A stretch of DNA of 64,000 nucleotides, taken from assembly GCF_000013005.1 (NCBI RefSeq), contig NC_007722.1, positions 1,865,501-1,929,500 of the forward strand. Direction: 5' to 3'. Below, one piece after another: positions 9,102-19,200 of the stretch (positions are counted from its first letter, which is position 1; each line of letters begins with the position of its first letter). Made by a program: the position numbers and the translations under genes. The notes beneath the pieces are model-generated. The model saw only the letters and a list, made by a program, of their open reading frames with translations. It did not search any database and was not told the origin of the DNA. This DNA is from Erythrobacter litoralis HTCC2594. GTDB lineage: Bacteria; Pseudomonadota; Alphaproteobacteria; Sphingomonadales; Sphingomonadaceae.

Positions 9102-10526
9102 CTACACCACGGCGTCACGCTTTACGGTAATCACCTGCGGATAGGTGAATTCCTTGAGGCCATCGATCCCGTATTCGGCACCGAAGCCGGACTGCTTGTG
9201 CCCACCAAACGGCGCGAAGGGCGAGAGGTGCAGGAATTCGTTGACCCAGACCGTGCCGGTTTCGAGCTGCTCGGCAATCGCGACGCCCTTGTCGGTATCC
9301 TTGGTCCAAACCGCACCGGCGAGACCGTATTCGGAATTGTTGGCGCGTTCGATCACCTCGTCCTCGCTCGAGAACTTCATCAATGGCATGACCGGGCCGA
9401 ACTGCTCCTCGGCCACAATCCGCGCGTCTTCGGGCGGATTGTCGAGAATCGTCAGGGGCACGAAATAGCCGGTGCCGGAAAGATCGGTGTCGCCGCCCAA
9501 CAGGAACTTGTAGCCGTTGTCCTTGGCATCCTGAATCAGCTCCAGCACGCGGTCGTACTGCTTCTTGTTCTGGATCGGACCGACACCGGTGCCCTGTTCG
9601 GACCCGTCGCCGACAACGACGTTCTTGGCGTATTCGGCAATCGCCTTCGACAGGTCGTCGTAGATATCTTCGTGGATATAGATGCGCTTTGCGGCGACAC
9701 AGATCTGACCGGCATTGGAGAACGTCGACCAGAACAGCTGCTCGGCCACTTTTTCGACATCGGCATCGGGCAGCACGATCGAGGCATCGTTGCCGCCCAG
9801 CTCCAGCGTGATCCGCTTCAGGTCGCGGCTGGCGCCTTCCATGATCTTCTTGCCGGTGGCGGTCGAGCCGGTGAAGGTGATCTTGTGGATATCTTCGTGC
9901 TCGGTGATCAACGGGCCGAGGCTGTCTTCGCCGGTGATGATGTTGACCGTGCCGGCCGGCGCTACGTCCTTGATCAGCTCGGCGATGCGGAGCGTCGTCA
10001 GCGGCGTGAACGGCGAGGGCTTGAGCACGATCGTGCAGCCCGAGATCAGCGCCGGTACGATCTTCTGGATCGCCATCATGATCGGGAAGTTCCACGGCAC
10101 GATGCCGCCGACCACGCCCACCGGAACGCGGCGCGTACGGCTGAGGCGCTCGTCATCGTCCTGGTTGATGACATCGTCGAGCGTCAGGGTCGATTGCGCA
10201 GCGGCAAGGCCAGCCGCGCCGTAAATTTCCTGCTGGGCCTGTGCGTGCGGCTTACCCTGCTCCGCCGTCAGCAGGCGGAACAGCTCGTCGGCGTTTTCCT
10301 TGATCGCGGCGGCGATGCCTTGCGCGACCTTGGCGCGCTCGTCGGAACTGGTCTTGCGCCAGCTCTTGAACGCTTCGCGCGCGGCGGCGACCGCTCGGTC
10401 GAGCTCGTCCTTGCCGCAGGCCGGGACCTTGCCGATCACTTCCTCGGTGGCCGGATTTAGTACATCCATCCACGCGCCATTGGTGATCATCTCACCGCCG
10501 ATCAGGTTCGAATATTCTTTTGCCAT
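9102..10526 (-). CDS. NAD(P)-dependent aldehyde dehydrogenase
   Basis: A 474-aa aldehyde dehydrogenase of the classic superfamily. The start at 10526 (MAKEYSNLIGGE) is preceded by GGAGAAA. Key segments are the cofactor pocket (VPWNFPIMMAIQKIVPAL), FTGSTATGK, the general-base Glu in LELGGNDASIV, and the nucleophile in NAGQICVAAKR. These enzymes oxidise an aldehyde to the acid. The substrate cannot be assigned; the neighbours (MobA, two acyl-CoA dehydrogenases) do not settle it. Expression is probably separate from mobA, with a gap of about 70 bases. Confidence 0.92.
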   Translation of the reverse strand: MAKEYSNLIGGEMITNGAWMDVLNPATEEVIGKVPACGKDELDRAVAAAREAFKSWRKTSSDERAKVAQGIAAAIKENADELFRLLTAEQGKPHAQAQQEIYGAAGLAAAQSTLTLDDVINQDDDERLSRTRRVPVGVVGGIVPWNFPIMMAIQKIVPALISGCTIVLKPSPFTPLTTLRIAELIKDVAPAGTVNIITGEDSLGPLITEHEDIHKITFTGSTATGKKIMEGASRDLKRITLELGGNDASIVLPDADVEKVAEQLFWSTFSNAGQICVAAKRIYIHEDIYDDLSKAIAEYAKNVVVGDGSEQGTGVGPIQNKKQYDRVLELIQDAKDNGYKFLLGGDTDLSGTGYFVPLTILDNPPEDARIVAEEQFGPVMPLMKFSSEDEVIERANNSEYGLAGAVWTKDTDKGVAIAEQLETGTVWVNEFLHLSPFAPFGGHKQSGFGAEYGIDGLKEFTYPQVITVKRDAVV

Positions 10527-10598
10527 GGGGTTTCTCCTCTCGTTGAGTCGCGGATTAGCAGGCCGGGGCGGGGTTTGTCGCGCGAAAGTTTCCAATTG

Positions 10599-11114
10599 CT
10601 ACCGATCGGGCAAGTCGGACGGGTGATTGATATTGGCGAGTGGCGGCTCGATTGGCACCCGCCGCGCGCCGACATGATCGGCAAAACCGTAGAGCGAGCG
10701 CTGGCCTGTCGCGAGATAGCTGTCGCAAGCCAGAGCCAAAGACACGGGCCACAGACCGACCACCGGCTGCTCGCCAGCGATTGCCGGTGCGCCCTGTTCC
10801 AGCTGCCGCAGCAAGTCCGTGGGCAGGTTCGGCACGTCGCAGCCGCAACTCAACACCGCATCGACCCCTTCGATGGCGGCATGATGAAGCGCGGCATTCA
10901 ACCCTCCGAGCGGACCATGGCCAGGCTCGGGCCAGTCAGGAATGCTGTTGATGCCATCCTCTTCGCGCCCGCAGACGACCACAGCTTCGCACTGCGCCGC
11001 CAGCGACCTTGCCACCAGATCGATCAGCCGCTCGCCGTCGATGGTTGCGTGCGCCTTGTCGCTGCCGAAGCGTCGCGAACGGCCGCCCGCCAGGATCGCT
11101 CCGAGCACCCGCAT
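10599..11114 (-). CDS. mobA: Molybdenum cofactor guanylyltransferase
   Basis: A 171-aa nucleotidyltransferase that joins GMP from GTP to molybdopterin, forming the bis-MGD cofactor of DMSO-reductase-type enzymes. The N-terminal GAILAGGRSRRFGSDKA motif binds GTP. GPLGGLNAALHHA and the CDVPNLPTDLL acidic motif (metal binding) follow in family order. It is slightly short for MobA but complete. It lies 3 bases after the upstream acyl-CoA dehydrogenase gene, so the two are co-transcribed without an obvious biochemical link. Confidence 0.88.
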   Translation of the reverse strand: MRVLGAILAGGRSRRFGSDKAHATIDGERLIDLVARSLAAQCEAVVVCGREEDGINSIPDWPEPGHGPLGGLNAALHHAAIEGVDAVLSCGCDVPNLPTDLLRQLEQGAPAIAGEQPVVGLWPVSLALACDSYLATGQRSLYGFADHVGARRVPIEPPLANINHPSDLPDR

Positions 11115-11117
11115 GGC

Positions 11118-12209
11118 TCAGCCCTGTCCGACCACCCGCAAGTGATAGTCATGGCTGCCGAACATCGCATCGCAGGCGAGCAGTCGCTTGTGATAGTGGC
11201 TCACGCTCAGCTCGTCGGTCATGCCGACCCCGCCATGGGTCTGGATCGCTGCTTCGCCAACCGCCTTGCCGAGCTTGCCGACCTGCCCCTTGAGGATGGC
11301 GATATCGCGCGGTTTTACAGCGCCGGATTCCGCCATTGCCGTGGTGTAAAGTAGCGTCGCCCGCGCCTTGGTGTAAGCGATCTTCATGTCCGCAAGCCGG
11401 TGCGCCACGGCCTGGAAGGTCCCGATGGGCACACCGAACTGCTTGCGGGTCATGGCGTAATCGCTGGTAAGCGCAAGCAGTGCGCCCATCGCGCCGACCG
11501 CCTCTGCCGATTGCACGATGATGGCATGGGCAAGGATGCGGTCGAGGGCGGCTTCGGCGCCGTCGAGCAGGGTCGCAGGTGTCGCGTCGAAGCGGATATT
11601 AGCGGCGCTTCGCCCGTCGATCGTCGTGTAGCTGCGTGCTTCCATGCGTTGCGCTGTCTTCTCGACAAGGAAAACGCCGAGCGGTCCGTCCTCACCCCGA
11701 CGCGCCACGACGATTAGGCAGTCGGCTTCGCCACCGGCCACGACCAGGCGTTTCTCGCCTGTCAGCGTGAATGCGTCGCCGACCGGTTCAGCGATCATGG
11801 CAACCATGTCCGGCGCCGCAGTACCCGCCCCTTCCTCATAGGCGAAGGCGGCGATGGCCTCGCCTGCAATCACTTTCTCCAGCCAGTCTTGCGCCGGGCC
11901 ATCGTCGCTCGCAGCCAACGCCGCCCCGGCCAGCATGATCGAAGCTGCGTAGGGTTCGATGACGAGATGTTTGCCGAACAGCTCGGCCACAGCGACACAA
12001 TCGCTGATCGAGCCGCCGAGTCCGCCCTGCTCCTCGGCAAAGGGCAGCGCCAGCAGGCCGAACTCCGCAAACTGCTGCCAAGCCTTTTGCGACCATGGCT
12101 CTTCGGAGCGCACCAGCGCCTGCCGCGTTTCGAAATCGTAGTTCTTCTCGAGATACTTGCCGACGCCGTCGCGCAGCATCTCCTGCTCTTCGGTGAAGCT
12201 GAAATCCAT
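11118..12209 (-). CDS. Acyl-CoA dehydrogenase family protein (small partner)
   Basis: A 363-aa flavoprotein with the acyl-CoA dehydrogenase fold: an N-terminal helical domain beginning MDFSFTEEQEML, a middle beta domain, and a C-terminal helical domain with MTRKQFGVPIGTFQAVAHRLADMKI. The catalytic Glu and the usual FAD-contact motifs are weaker than in the partner gene, as seen in the smaller subunit of heteromeric acyl-CoA dehydrogenases such as the pimeloyl-CoA type. It starts 3 bases after the stop of the larger acyl-CoA dehydrogenase, so an alpha/beta heteromer is likely. Substrate unknown. Confidence 0.85.
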   Translation of the reverse strand: MDFSFTEEQEMLRDGVGKYLEKNYDFETRQALVRSEEPWSQKAWQQFAEFGLLALPFAEEQGGLGGSISDCVAVAELFGKHLVIEPYAASIMLAGAALAASDDGPAQDWLEKVIAGEAIAAFAYEEGAGTAAPDMVAMIAEPVGDAFTLTGEKRLVVAGGEADCLIVVARRGEDGPLGVFLVEKTAQRMEARSYTTIDGRSAANIRFDATPATLLDGAEAALDRILAHAIIVQSAEAVGAMGALLALTSDYAMTRKQFGVPIGTFQAVAHRLADMKIAYTKARATLLYTTAMAESGAVKPRDIAILKGQVGKLGKAVGEAAIQTHGGVGMTDELSVSHYHKRLLACDAMFGSHDYHLRVVGQG

Positions 12210-12212
12210 CGT

Positions 12213-13421
12213 TCAGCTCCCCGCCACTGTGCGGGCAATCAGGTCGCGCTGCACTTCGTTGGAGCCTGCGTAGATCGTCGTCGCGCGGCTGTTGAGATAG
12301 AGCGGCATGGAGATGAGATCGAACTCGCTGCCGAGCGGTTCGACATTGCTGCCGACCCGCAGCGCTTCAAGTTGCCGCGCCAGCCCGTCGACCCCGGAGA
12401 CCTGCGCCATCAGCGTCGAGGCACGCTGGACCAGTTCCGAATTGATCGTCTTGTTCATCGACGGGAACGCCGGATCGCGCGCGATTTCATGGCCGCTGAT
12501 GGCGAGCTTCTCGAAATGGGCGAGCGAGGCGATATCGGCCTCCAATTCGCCTATATCGCGCTGGAAGACCGGGTCTTCCGACAGCTTTCCACCAAAGGGA
12601 GAGAGCGTTTCCGCAGCCGCGGCGCGCGCCCGCTCGCAATAGCGCATCAGCGTTGGGCTCGCCGCATTGCCGCCGCCGCGCTCGTGCTTGAGCAGGTGCT
12701 TGGCGACGCTCCAGCCGTCGTTCTCCTCTCCGACCCGGCCCGATTGCGGCACGCGGCAATCCTCGAAGAATACTTCACACTGCTCGGGAAAGCCGTCGAG
12801 CCCGACGATGGGGCGGATTTCCATGCCGGGATAATCGACCCGGTCGAGCAACAGGAAGGTGATACCCTGCTGTTTCTTGCCCTCATTGCTGGTGCGCACC
12901 AGCATGAACATGCGGTTGGCGTGATGCGCGTAGGTGGTCCAGATCTTGGAGCCGTTGATGATGTAATCGTCGCCATCGGGTTCGGCGCGGCAGCTGAGCG
13001 AGGCCAGGTCTGAGCCGGAATTAGGCTCCGAATAACCTTGCGCCCAGAAATCCTCGCCCTTGAGGATTGGCTCCAGGTATTTTGCCTTCTGCTCCTCGGT
13101 GCCGATATCGATCAGCAGCGGTCCGACCATGCCGAGGCTCTGCGGCAGCAGCGGCGGCAGGTCGGCCTTGCGGTATTCCTCGGCGAAGATGAAGCGTTGC
13201 TCCACGCTCCAGCCGGTGCCGCCATATTCCTCCGGCCAGTGCGGCGCGACCCAGCCCTTGTCGTAGAGGATGCGGTGCCACTCCATGCACTCCTTGAACG
13301 GGGCGAAGACGCTGGTGGTCTTGCGACCCGCCTCGCGGATGGCGGGGGTCGGCGCGGTGGCGAAGAATTCGGCCACTTGGGCGCGGAAATCCTCGAGTTC
13401 CGGGGCGAAATCGATGTTCAT
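12213..13421 (-). CDS. Acyl-CoA dehydrogenase family protein (large partner)
   Basis: The 402-aa protein starts at 13421 (MNIDFAPELEDFRAQ) behind an AGAGGA site; a longer frame upstream is probably not translated. It carries the family hallmarks WPEEYGGTGW, GYSEPNSGSDLASLS (FAD and substrate contacts), NGSKIWTTYA, and the C-terminal TIYAGSNEVQRDLIA segment. Together with the gene 3 bases downstream it forms a pair like those used for branched, cyclic or dicarboxylic acyl-CoAs. Upstream, 22 bases away, is the end of an unrelated DUF2891 gene on the same strand. Confidence 0.89.
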   Translation of the reverse strand: MNIDFAPELEDFRAQVAEFFATAPTPAIREAGRKTTSVFAPFKECMEWHRILYDKGWVAPHWPEEYGGTGWSVEQRFIFAEEYRKADLPPLLPQSLGMVGPLLIDIGTEEQKAKYLEPILKGEDFWAQGYSEPNSGSDLASLSCRAEPDGDDYIINGSKIWTTYAHHANRMFMLVRTSNEGKKQQGITFLLLDRVDYPGMEIRPIVGLDGFPEQCEVFFEDCRVPQSGRVGEENDGWSVAKHLLKHERGGGNAASPTLMRYCERARAAAAETLSPFGGKLSEDPVFQRDIGELEADIASLAHFEKLAISGHEIARDPAFPSMNKTINSELVQRASTLMAQVSGVDGLARQLEALRVGSNVEPLGSEFDLISMPLYLNSRATTIYAGSNEVQRDLIARTVAGS

Positions 13422-13443
13422 GGGCGCGGGTCCTCTCTCGCGC

Positions 13444-14439
13444 CTACCTGTCAGTCTCGGGCGCGGCGAGCAAGGCGAGAAGCGCGAAACTGGCGAGCCA
13501 GTGTTCGCCCATATAGTCGCCGGTGACATGGGGCAGCGCGGCGTCGAGATGGATTTGCGCTAGTCTTTCCAGCGAAGCGCTGCGCGGATGGTCGATGAGG
13601 CGGTTCGCGATGCCTCGCAGGCAACAGGCACGGCTGAGATTGAGACCGTCGAGATGCGCGATTTTGCCGTCGCTGCGGTCTGAAACGTGAGCGGGTTCGA
13701 GGGTCGAAAGCCAGCTATCGGCAGGTAGAAAGCCGTCAAACCAGCGCACAAATGATTCAACCGGCGCGACGCGGCTCATCAGCTGCGCTGCCATCAGAGC
13801 TGGCGAGAGAAATTCATCGCCGCCCGGTTCCCAGCCGCGATAATCGGTCCGATCTTCAAAGCAGCGCATCGACCATTGATCGATCGTTTCGACCAGGGAG
13901 GGATCGTTGGCTTTCGCCCAATCTCGAGCGAGCACCAGAGCGAATGGCGTGTTGAAATGCGTGCCGACCGTTATCGGATAGGTCAGTACGTCGAGATAGC
14001 TCTTGAGCATCGCCGCGAAATGACGCGCTAAGGGCTCCATCCGTGATGCCCACGGCGCATCATGCCGTGACGCTTCGAGATGGAGGTAGAGATACCAGCC
14101 CCAGCCATAGGGGCGCTCGAAGCCCTTGGACTCCGGCCGCTGGGCATAGGCCAGTTCGATCGCGAGTTTCCCTGCGGTGAAGGTCTCGTCGGCCAGTTCT
14201 GCAATCGCTGCCGCCTCAGGCATATCGGGGTAGAGCCGCCGCAGCGTCAACAGGGTCCACCAGCCGTGGACGCAGCTGTGCCAGTCATAGCTGCCGAAGA
14301 AGCACGGATGCAGCTGGCGCGGGGCCTGCGCATCGGCATCGCCCGCCATCACATGATCGAGCTTGTTGGGATACTCGCGCGCGACATGGCCGAGCGCGGC
14401 CTGCGCAAAGCGGCGGGCGATATCCTGAGTCAGCTCCAC
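13444..14439 (-). CDS. DUF2891 domain protein
   Basis: A 331-aa soluble protein. The GTG at 14439 overlaps the end of the DUF979 gene by about ten bases and is the only start that fits the domain; the long frame further upstream is a shadow of DUF979. It has the HPCFFGSYDWHSCVHGWW, YGWGWYLYLHLE and GTHFNTPFAL stretches typical of DUF2891, which looks like an alpha/alpha-barrel glycosidase- or epimerase-like fold. Function is unknown. Its recurring link to DUF969/DUF979 membrane proteins suggests a role in handling whatever they transport. Confidence 0.83.
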   Translation of the reverse strand: MELTQDIARRFAQAALGHVAREYPNKLDHVMAGDADAQAPRQLHPCFFGSYDWHSCVHGWWTLLTLRRLYPDMPEAAAIAELADETFTAGKLAIELAYAQRPESKGFERPYGWGWYLYLHLEASRHDAPWASRMEPLARHFAAMLKSYLDVLTYPITVGTHFNTPFALVLARDWAKANDPSLVETIDQWSMRCFEDRTDYRGWEPGGDEFLSPALMAAQLMSRVAPVESFVRWFDGFLPADSWLSTLEPAHVSDRSDGKIAHLDGLNLSRACCLRGIANRLIDHPRSASLERLAQIHLDAALPHVTGDYMGEHWLASFALLALLAAPETDR

Positions 14440-15392
14440 AACACGAACGCCCCGACATAGATGATTGCGACATTGCAGACCCACAGCGGGATCGCCGTGC
14501 CGATCTGCTGGCGGATCACGCCGTTCTGGTCCTTCAGCTCCAGCAGCGCGGCGGGCACGATGTTGAAGTTGGCCGCCATCGGCGTCATCAGCGTGCCGCA
14601 GAAACCGGCCAGCATGCCTACCGCGCCGATCACTGCGGGATTGCCGCCGTAGTCCTCCACCAGCAGCGGGATGCCGATCGCCGCCGCCATCACCGGGAAG
14701 GCGGCAAAGGCATTGCCCATGATCATGGTGAAAAGCGCCATCCCGAGTGCGAAGACGATCACCGCGATCAACACGCTGCCATCGGGGATGACCGTGCCCG
14801 CGAGAGAACCGATCACTTCGCCGACCCCGGCCAGCGCGAAGACCGCGCCCAGTGCCGCCAGCATCTGCGGCAGGATCGCCGCCCAGCCGATGGAATCGAG
14901 CAGTCGCCGCCCCTCTTGCATCGGGGCCAGCACCGGCGGCTTGAGCCACACCATGGCGTAGGCAAGCGCGAGCAGCACGCCGATGCCGAACAGCAGCAAA
15001 GTCTCGCGCCGTTCCTCGAACAGTCCGGTCTCGCCGAACGGCGTGTAATTGTAGAGCAGCGTTCCGGCGACGGCAGTTATCGGCACGATCAGCGCGGGCA
15101 GGAAGAGCTTGTTGCCGAGCAGTTGCGAGAAGTTGAAGCGCTCTTCCAGCGAGGTCGTCGGCGGATCGCTGCGGCCCAGCCCGCCGACCCCGGCAATCGC
15201 GACCAGCGCCAGTACGATCACGCCATTGGCGAAATCGGAGAGGTGGGTGCCGAACAGGAAGCTTCCCGCGAGAACCGCCCAGAAAGCGGCATTGCCCCAA
15301 CGCTTGCCATTCGACGCGTCGAGCGCGCTCAGCAGCGCCATGATCACGAAGAACGTCCCGGCGAAAATATAGAGCCATTCGTAGGTGATCAT
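14430..15392 (-). CDS. DUF979 membrane protein (putative permease)
   Basis: A 320-aa polytopic membrane protein of about nine or ten helices, starting at 15392 (MITYEWLYIFAG) behind GGGAGAGGAAAG. It carries the DUF979 signature region MIMGNAFAAFPVMAAAIG and MLAGFCGTLMTPMAANF, which resembles the re-entrant loops of ion-transporter-type carriers. It overlaps the DUF969 gene by four bases (ATGA) and the DUF2891 gene by ten. With the 5-oxoprolinase gene upstream in the same run, it is a candidate half of a 5-oxoproline or related amide uptake system; this is inferred from context. Confidence 0.85.
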   Translation of the reverse strand: MITYEWLYIFAGTFFVIMALLSALDASNGKRWGNAAFWAVLAGSFLFGTHLSDFANGVIVLALVAIAGVGGLGRSDPPTTSLEERFNFSQLLGNKLFLPALIVPITAVAGTLLYNYTPFGETGLFEERRETLLLFGIGVLLALAYAMVWLKPPVLAPMQEGRRLLDSIGWAAILPQMLAALGAVFALAGVGEVIGSLAGTVIPDGSVLIAVIVFALGMALFTMIMGNAFAAFPVMAAAIGIPLLVEDYGGNPAVIGAVGMLAGFCGTLMTPMAANFNIVPAALLELKDQNGVIRQQIGTAIPLWVCNVAIIYVGAFVLWS

Positions 15393-16159
15393 CTTTCCTC
15401 TCCCTTGGGAGAGGGGTGGAGCGGCATTGCCGCGCCAGCCGCCCCTCCACCATTCCCGGAGCGGGTCCGGGACTGGTCCCCCTCCCCGGCTCGGAGAGGA
15501 AGGCCCAATCGGCGGTCCAAGGCGCGAATACGCCAGCCGTGAATGATAAAGGCGCAGATCGCGGTCGGGATCGCCCAGACCGACAATTGCAGCGGAGTGA
15601 GCGGATAGCCGTAGCTTTCGAACACGCCCTGGATCAGCAGGATCGATGCGATGGCAAAGAAGATGTCCTCGCCGAAGAACAGCCCCACGTTGTCGGTCGC
15701 CGCCGACATGGCGAGCACTTTCTGCCGTTCGTCCTCCGGCAATTTGCCATGGGTCTTGGTCGCGGCCGCCTCGGCCATCGGGGCGACCAGCGGGCGGACC
15801 GTTTGCGGATGGCCGCCGATATCCTTCATCCCGATGGCGGCGGTGATCTGGCGGAAAGCGAGATAGGCCACCAGCAGCCGCGCCATCGTCGCCCCGCGCA
15901 TGGTTTCTATCAGCGCCTTGGCGCGCTGTTGCAGGCCGTAGCGTTCGAGCAGGCCGATCACCGGCAGGATGATCCAGGTGACTGAAATATAGCGGTTGTC
16001 GTTGAAGGCCTTGCCCAGCGCCTCGACCACCGAGACCACGTCGAGACCCGCCAGCAGCCCGGTCGCAATGGCGGCGCTCACGACCACCAGCAGCGGGTTG
16101 AACCGCAAGGCAAAGCCGATCACGACGATGGCGATGCCCGCCAGCGGCCAGTAGTTCAT
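15389..16159 (-). CDS. DUF969 membrane protein (putative permease partner)
   Basis: A 256-aa membrane protein with about six helices, starting at 16159 (MNYWPLAGIAIVVIGF). It contains the DUF969 core ITAAIGMKDIGGHPQTVRPL and SAATDNVGLFFGEDIFFA. Gene order DUF969-DUF979 with an ATGA overlap is typical. The last 30 or so residues (from [16 protein letters not shown] on) are not part of the family: they are translated from an intergenic repeat, and almost the same peptide ends the neighbouring 5-oxoprolinase. That tail is probably a passive read-through of a repeat insertion. Confidence 0.85.
   Translation of the reverse strand: MNYWPLAGIAIVVIGFALRFNPLLVVVSAAIATGLLAGLDVVSVVEALGKAFNDNRYISVTWIILPVIGLLERYGLQQRAKALIETMRGATMARLLVAYLAFRQITAAIGMKDIGGHPQTVRPLVAPMAEAAATKTHGKLPEDERQKVLAMSAATDNVGLFFGEDIFFAIASILLIQGVFESYGYPLTPLQLSVWAIPTAICAFIIHGWRIRALDRRLGLPLRAGEGDQSRTRSGNGGGAAGAAMPLHPSPKGEER
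15441..15505. repeat. 65-bp interspersed repeat, copy A
   Basis: This segment matches 16263-16327 at most positions (my manual alignment shows roughly 57 of 65 identical). It begins GCCCCTCCACCATTCCCGGA and ends GAGAGGAAGGCC. It lies inside the 3' end of the DUF969 gene, where its minus strand encodes [16 protein letters not shown] separate palindrome, CCTCTCCC/GGGAGAGG, sits nearby at about 15397-15414. Confidence 0.8.
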
Positions 16160-16249
16160 GCATTCCTCCCCGACACGGGGAGGGGGACCGCGAGCCGCAG
16201 GCTCGGGGTGGAGGCGCGGCCCGCCCAACTCCACACATTGCTCCGGCAT

Positions 16250-19200
16250 TCAGGCATTGCTCGCCCCTCCACCATTCCCGGAATGGGTCCGGGACTGATC
16301 CCCCTCCCCGTTTTGGGGAGGAAGGCCAAATCCGCCCCCGCCCGGCGTCAGGATCACAAACGCATCCCCCGGCTGCATGTCAGCCGAGGCCGTCGCGGAC
16401 AGTTCCTCGCGCGAGCCGTCCGTGCGCTCGACCCAATTGCGACCCGGCTGCGCATCGCCGCCGCCCATAAGCCCGCTCGGCGCGATTGTGCGACGGTTGG
16501 CAAGGATGTTCGCCCGCATCGGCTCCAGAAAGGTAATCCGCCGCTCGACCCCGTCGCCGCCACGATGCGCGCCCTCGCCGCCCGAGCCGCGCCGTATGGC
16601 GAACCGGTCCAGCCGCACCGGCAGTCGCGTCTCGAGGATTTCCGGGTCGGTCAGGCGGCTGTTGGTCATGTGCGTCTGCACCGCGCTGGTGCCGTCATGA
16701 TCGGGCCCGGCTCCCGATCCACCCGCGATGGTTTCGTAATATTGGTGGCGCTGGTTGCCGAAAGTGAAATTGTTCATTGTGCCCTGGCTCGGCGCGAGCT
16801 TGCCGGTGGCGGCGAACAGCGCATCGGTAATGACCTGGCTCGTCTCGACATTGCCCGCGACCACGGCGGCAGGCGGCGCCGGATTGAGCATAGAGCCTGC
16901 GGGCACGACCAGTTCGACCGGGCGCAGGCAGCCGTCGTTCATCGGGATCTGGTCGTCGATCAATGTGCGCAGGACATAGAGCGAGGCCGCGCGGGTGATC
17001 GAGCGAGGAGCGTTGAAATTGTTGGGCTGCTGGGCGCTGGTGCCGGTGAAATCGAAGACCGCCGAACGGGTGGCGCGGTCGATCCGGATATCGACCGTCA
17101 CCTGCGCGCCATTGTCCATTTCGCAGGTGAAATGCCCGTCCTCCAGCCGGTCGAGCAGGCGGCGCACGCTTTCTTCGGCATTGGCGAGGACGTGGTGCAT
17201 ATAGGCCTGCACGACCTCAGCGCCATTGTCGCGCGCGGCCTGTGCCAACAGTTCCGCCCCGCGCGTGCAGGCAGCGACCTGCGCGCGCAGATCCGAGATG
17301 TTGCGGTCGGGGTTGCGTGCGGGCCAGTCGCCCGAGCCGAGCGCTGCGCGGATGTCGGCTTCGAGGAAGGTGCCTTCGTCGATCAGCAAATGATTGTCGA
17401 GCAGCACGCCTTCCTGATCGATAGACGCGCTTTCGGGCGGCATCGAGCCGGGGGCGATCCCGCCGATATCGGCATGGTGGCCGCGCGCCGCGACGAAGGC
17501 GTCGGGCGCGGTGCTGCTCTCCGAGTAAAAGACCGGCACGATTACCGTGATGTCGGGCAGGTGCGTCCCGCCGCGATAGGGATCGTTGAGCACATAGGAA
17601 TCGCCGCGCCTAATGCCGCGCCCGTCGCGCGCTTGGCCGTCTTCGCCCGGTCCCCTCGCCTCCAGGATACGGCGGATGCTATCGGCCATGCTGCCGAGAT
17701 GGACGGGGATATGCGGCGCATTGGCGATCAGCGCGCCGTCGGGCGCGAACAGCGCGCAAGAAAAATCGAGCCGCTCCTTGATGTTGACCGAGGTCGCGGT
17801 CGACTGCAGCACCACGCCCATTTCCTCGGCGATGGTCATGAACAGATTGTTGAAAATCTCGAGCCGCACGGGATCGACATCGGTGCCATCCGCACGGTCG
17901 CGCACCATCGGTGTGGCGCGGGTGAGGACGAGGCTGCCTTCCTCGGAGAGCTCCGCCTGCCAGCCATCGACGACGGCAGTGGTGGAGCCGGGATCGATAA
18001 CCAGCGCGGGGCCCGTCACCATTTCACCGGCCTTCATCGCCGCGCGCTCGACAACGTCGACATTGCTTTTGATATCGGCATGAACCGCGGGCGGATCGAC
18101 GATCGCGTCCCCGAAGGTGCCGCCCGGCCCCGACGCCTCGACGCTCAGCGCGTCGACGATAATCGCCGCGTCGGCATCCGAATAGCCGTATTGCTGGCGA
18201 TGCAGCTCGCGAAACTGCGCGTCCATGGCCTCAGGCGCGCCGCAATCGAGCGTCAGCAGGCTGTCGCTGCCTTCGAAACGCAGCCGCGCGCGTTCGGCGA
18301 ATCTGATGGTGTCTTCGATCAGACCCTGGTCGAGCAGGTCCTGCCGGGCCTGCTCGCGCAGCAGATCAAGCTCGCTCTCATATCCCTGTCCCAGCGGGCG
18401 CACCACGCTGGTCTCGCGGATCGTTTTCACCGGGGCGAGGCCGATGCCATAGGCCGATAGCATTCCCGCCAGCGGGTGGATCAGCACCGTTTCGATGCCG
18501 AGCTGGTCGGCGATGTCGCAGGCGTGTTGCCCGCCTGCCCCGCCGAAACAGGCGAGCGCGTATCGGGTCACGTCGTGGCCGCGCGCGACGCTGATCTTGC
18601 GGATTGCATTGGCCATGTTGTCGACCGCGATGGCGAGGAAGCCGCGCGCGATTTCTTCCAGCGGTTTGAGCTCGGGCAGCGCGGCGGCTATTTCCTCCAG
18701 ACGTTGGCGGGCAGCATCTGGATCGAGCGGCTGGTCGGCGTGAGGCCCGAAGACGTGCGGGAAAAAAGCCGGGTCGATCCGGCCGAGGACCAGATTGCAG
18801 TCGGTCACCGTCAGCGGCCCGCCCCGACGATAGCATGCGGGCCCCGGATTGGCCCCGGCGCTTTCCGGCCCGACCCGGAAGCGCGCGCCGTCGAAACTGC
18901 AGATCGAACCGCCGCCCGCCGCGACGGTATGGATTTGCATCATCGGTGCCGCGACGCGCACGCCCGCCACCACGCTGTCGCCGGTCAATTCGTATTCGCC
19001 CGCGAAATGCGCGACATCGGTGCTGGTCCCGCCCATGTCGAAGCCGATCAGCTTCCGGTGGCCCAGTGCCTCGCCGACCGCGGCCATGCCGACGACGCCG
19101 CCCGCGGGGCCGGAAAGGATCGCATCCTTGCCTCGAAAGGCACCGATTTCCGCCAGCCCGCCATTCGATTGCATAAAGCGCAGGGCCCCGGTTTCCGGAA

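Noticed and set aside
14440-15453. N-terminal extension of the DUF2891 frame giving a 669-aa protein
   Set aside because: The extension is an out-of-frame reading of DUF979; its residues are low-complexity Arg/Ala/Gly and the domain begins at 14439.
16208-18460. 750-codon plus-strand frame
   Set aside because: Antisense to the 5-oxoprolinase gene, which has clear domains across the same span.
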